The position numbers and the translations under genes are program-made. Under the pieces are notes generated by a model, which did not search any database, was not told where the DNA came from, and saw nothing but the letters and a program-made list of their open reading frames with translations. A stretch of 45,853 nucleotides of DNA from Mesorhizobium amorphae (GTDB lineage Bacteria > Pseudomonadota > Alphaproteobacteria > Rhizobiales > Rhizobiaceae), in contig QFNI01000030.1 in assembly GCA_003240775.1 (NCBI GenBank), forward strand, positions 1 to 45,853. The letters are read 5' to 3'. This document shows, in pieces, positions 45,736 through 45,853 of the stretch; within the stretch, counting starts at the first letter, position 1, and the number at the start of each line of letters is the position of its first letter.

Positions 45736-45851
45736 TCCAGCATGGCCAGGGCGTAGCCGGCCAGCGCCCCGAAGACCACCGTGCCGACGATCACGCCGCC
45801 GGCGAAGATGCCGGAGTTGAGGATCGACTGCGCCAGGTTGAGCCGGGAGTC
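45736..45851 (-). pseudogene. Fragment resembling a sugar ABC transporter permease (MalG type)
   Basis: On the minus strand, in a frame different from the MBL fragment, the last ~116 bases read as SRLNLAQSILNSGIF, AGGVIVGTVVFGALAGYALA and MLEWRGR. This looks like the first membrane helices of a carbohydrate ABC permease of the MalG family. No other part of such a gene is present, and it abuts the truncated MBL gene. It continues beyond the window. The match is by pattern only. Confidence 0.4.
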
Positions 45852-45853
45852 GA

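Overview
The window is a GC-rich stretch of proteobacterial chromosome, devoted almost entirely to catabolism of aromatic and nitrogen-containing compounds. The protein types, the dispersed GC-rich palindromes and the heavy use of 4-base start/stop overlaps suggest an alphaproteobacterium, perhaps Hyphomicrobiales. That placement is inference; no rRNA or tRNA is present to confirm it.

Region 1 (1-16728) is a near-complete tryptophan/anthranilate degradation island. After the tail of an SDR gene come a RutA-like flavin monooxygenase, a hot-dog thioesterase, a MarR regulator and a secreted VOC protein. Then an operon on the plus strand (3232-11949) encodes a fused 2-aminobenzoyl-CoA monooxygenase/reductase, an SDR, an unusual crotonase, two acyl-CoA dehydrogenases (one clearly of glutaryl-CoA dehydrogenase type), a RidA-like protein and an FadB-like bifunctional enzyme. 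Kynurenine formamidase (minus strand), an anthranilate/benzoate-CoA ligase, kynureninase and tryptophan 2,3-dioxygenase follow. Together they predict L-Trp -> N-formylkynurenine -> kynurenine -> anthranilate -> anthraniloyl-CoA -> non-aromatic CoA ester -> beta-oxidation, probably through glutaryl-CoA to crotonyl-CoA.

Region 2 (about 16740-19140) is an AT-richer insert with a KAP-type P-loop NTPase and a doubtful small ORF. It looks horizontally acquired and may be a defence or stress gene.

Region 3 (19507-27929) is an uptake and catabolism locus for an unknown compound: a branched-chain-amino-acid-type ABC transporter (LivGFHM-like set on the minus strand, binding protein on the plus strand), a GntR/FCD regulator with a palindrome in its divergent promoter, two aldo/keto reductases (one fused to a RidA-like domain) and a small TIGR04076-like protein.

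Region 4 (27930-35108) holds a tandem ~200-bp repeat array, a second RutA-like monooxygenase with a divergent winged-helix regulator, and an indolepyruvate:ferredoxin oxidoreductase pair (iorAB-like) that again points to aromatic amino acids. Region 5 (34626-44854) has a MarR regulator, two phytoene-desaturase/PYROXD2-like flavoproteins, a cyclase-family metal hydrolase, a RidA-like protein and a five-gene peptide-type ABC transporter: a second locus of unknown substrate.

The last kilobase has a stand-alone Lrp/AsnC ligand-binding domain and a truncated metallo-beta-lactamase-fold gene. Its 5' part is replaced by about 120 bp resembling a sugar ABC permease, which may be an assembly chimera or a real rearrangement. 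Two families of palindromic intergenic repeats run through the window, and copies of both reach the ends of coding regions.
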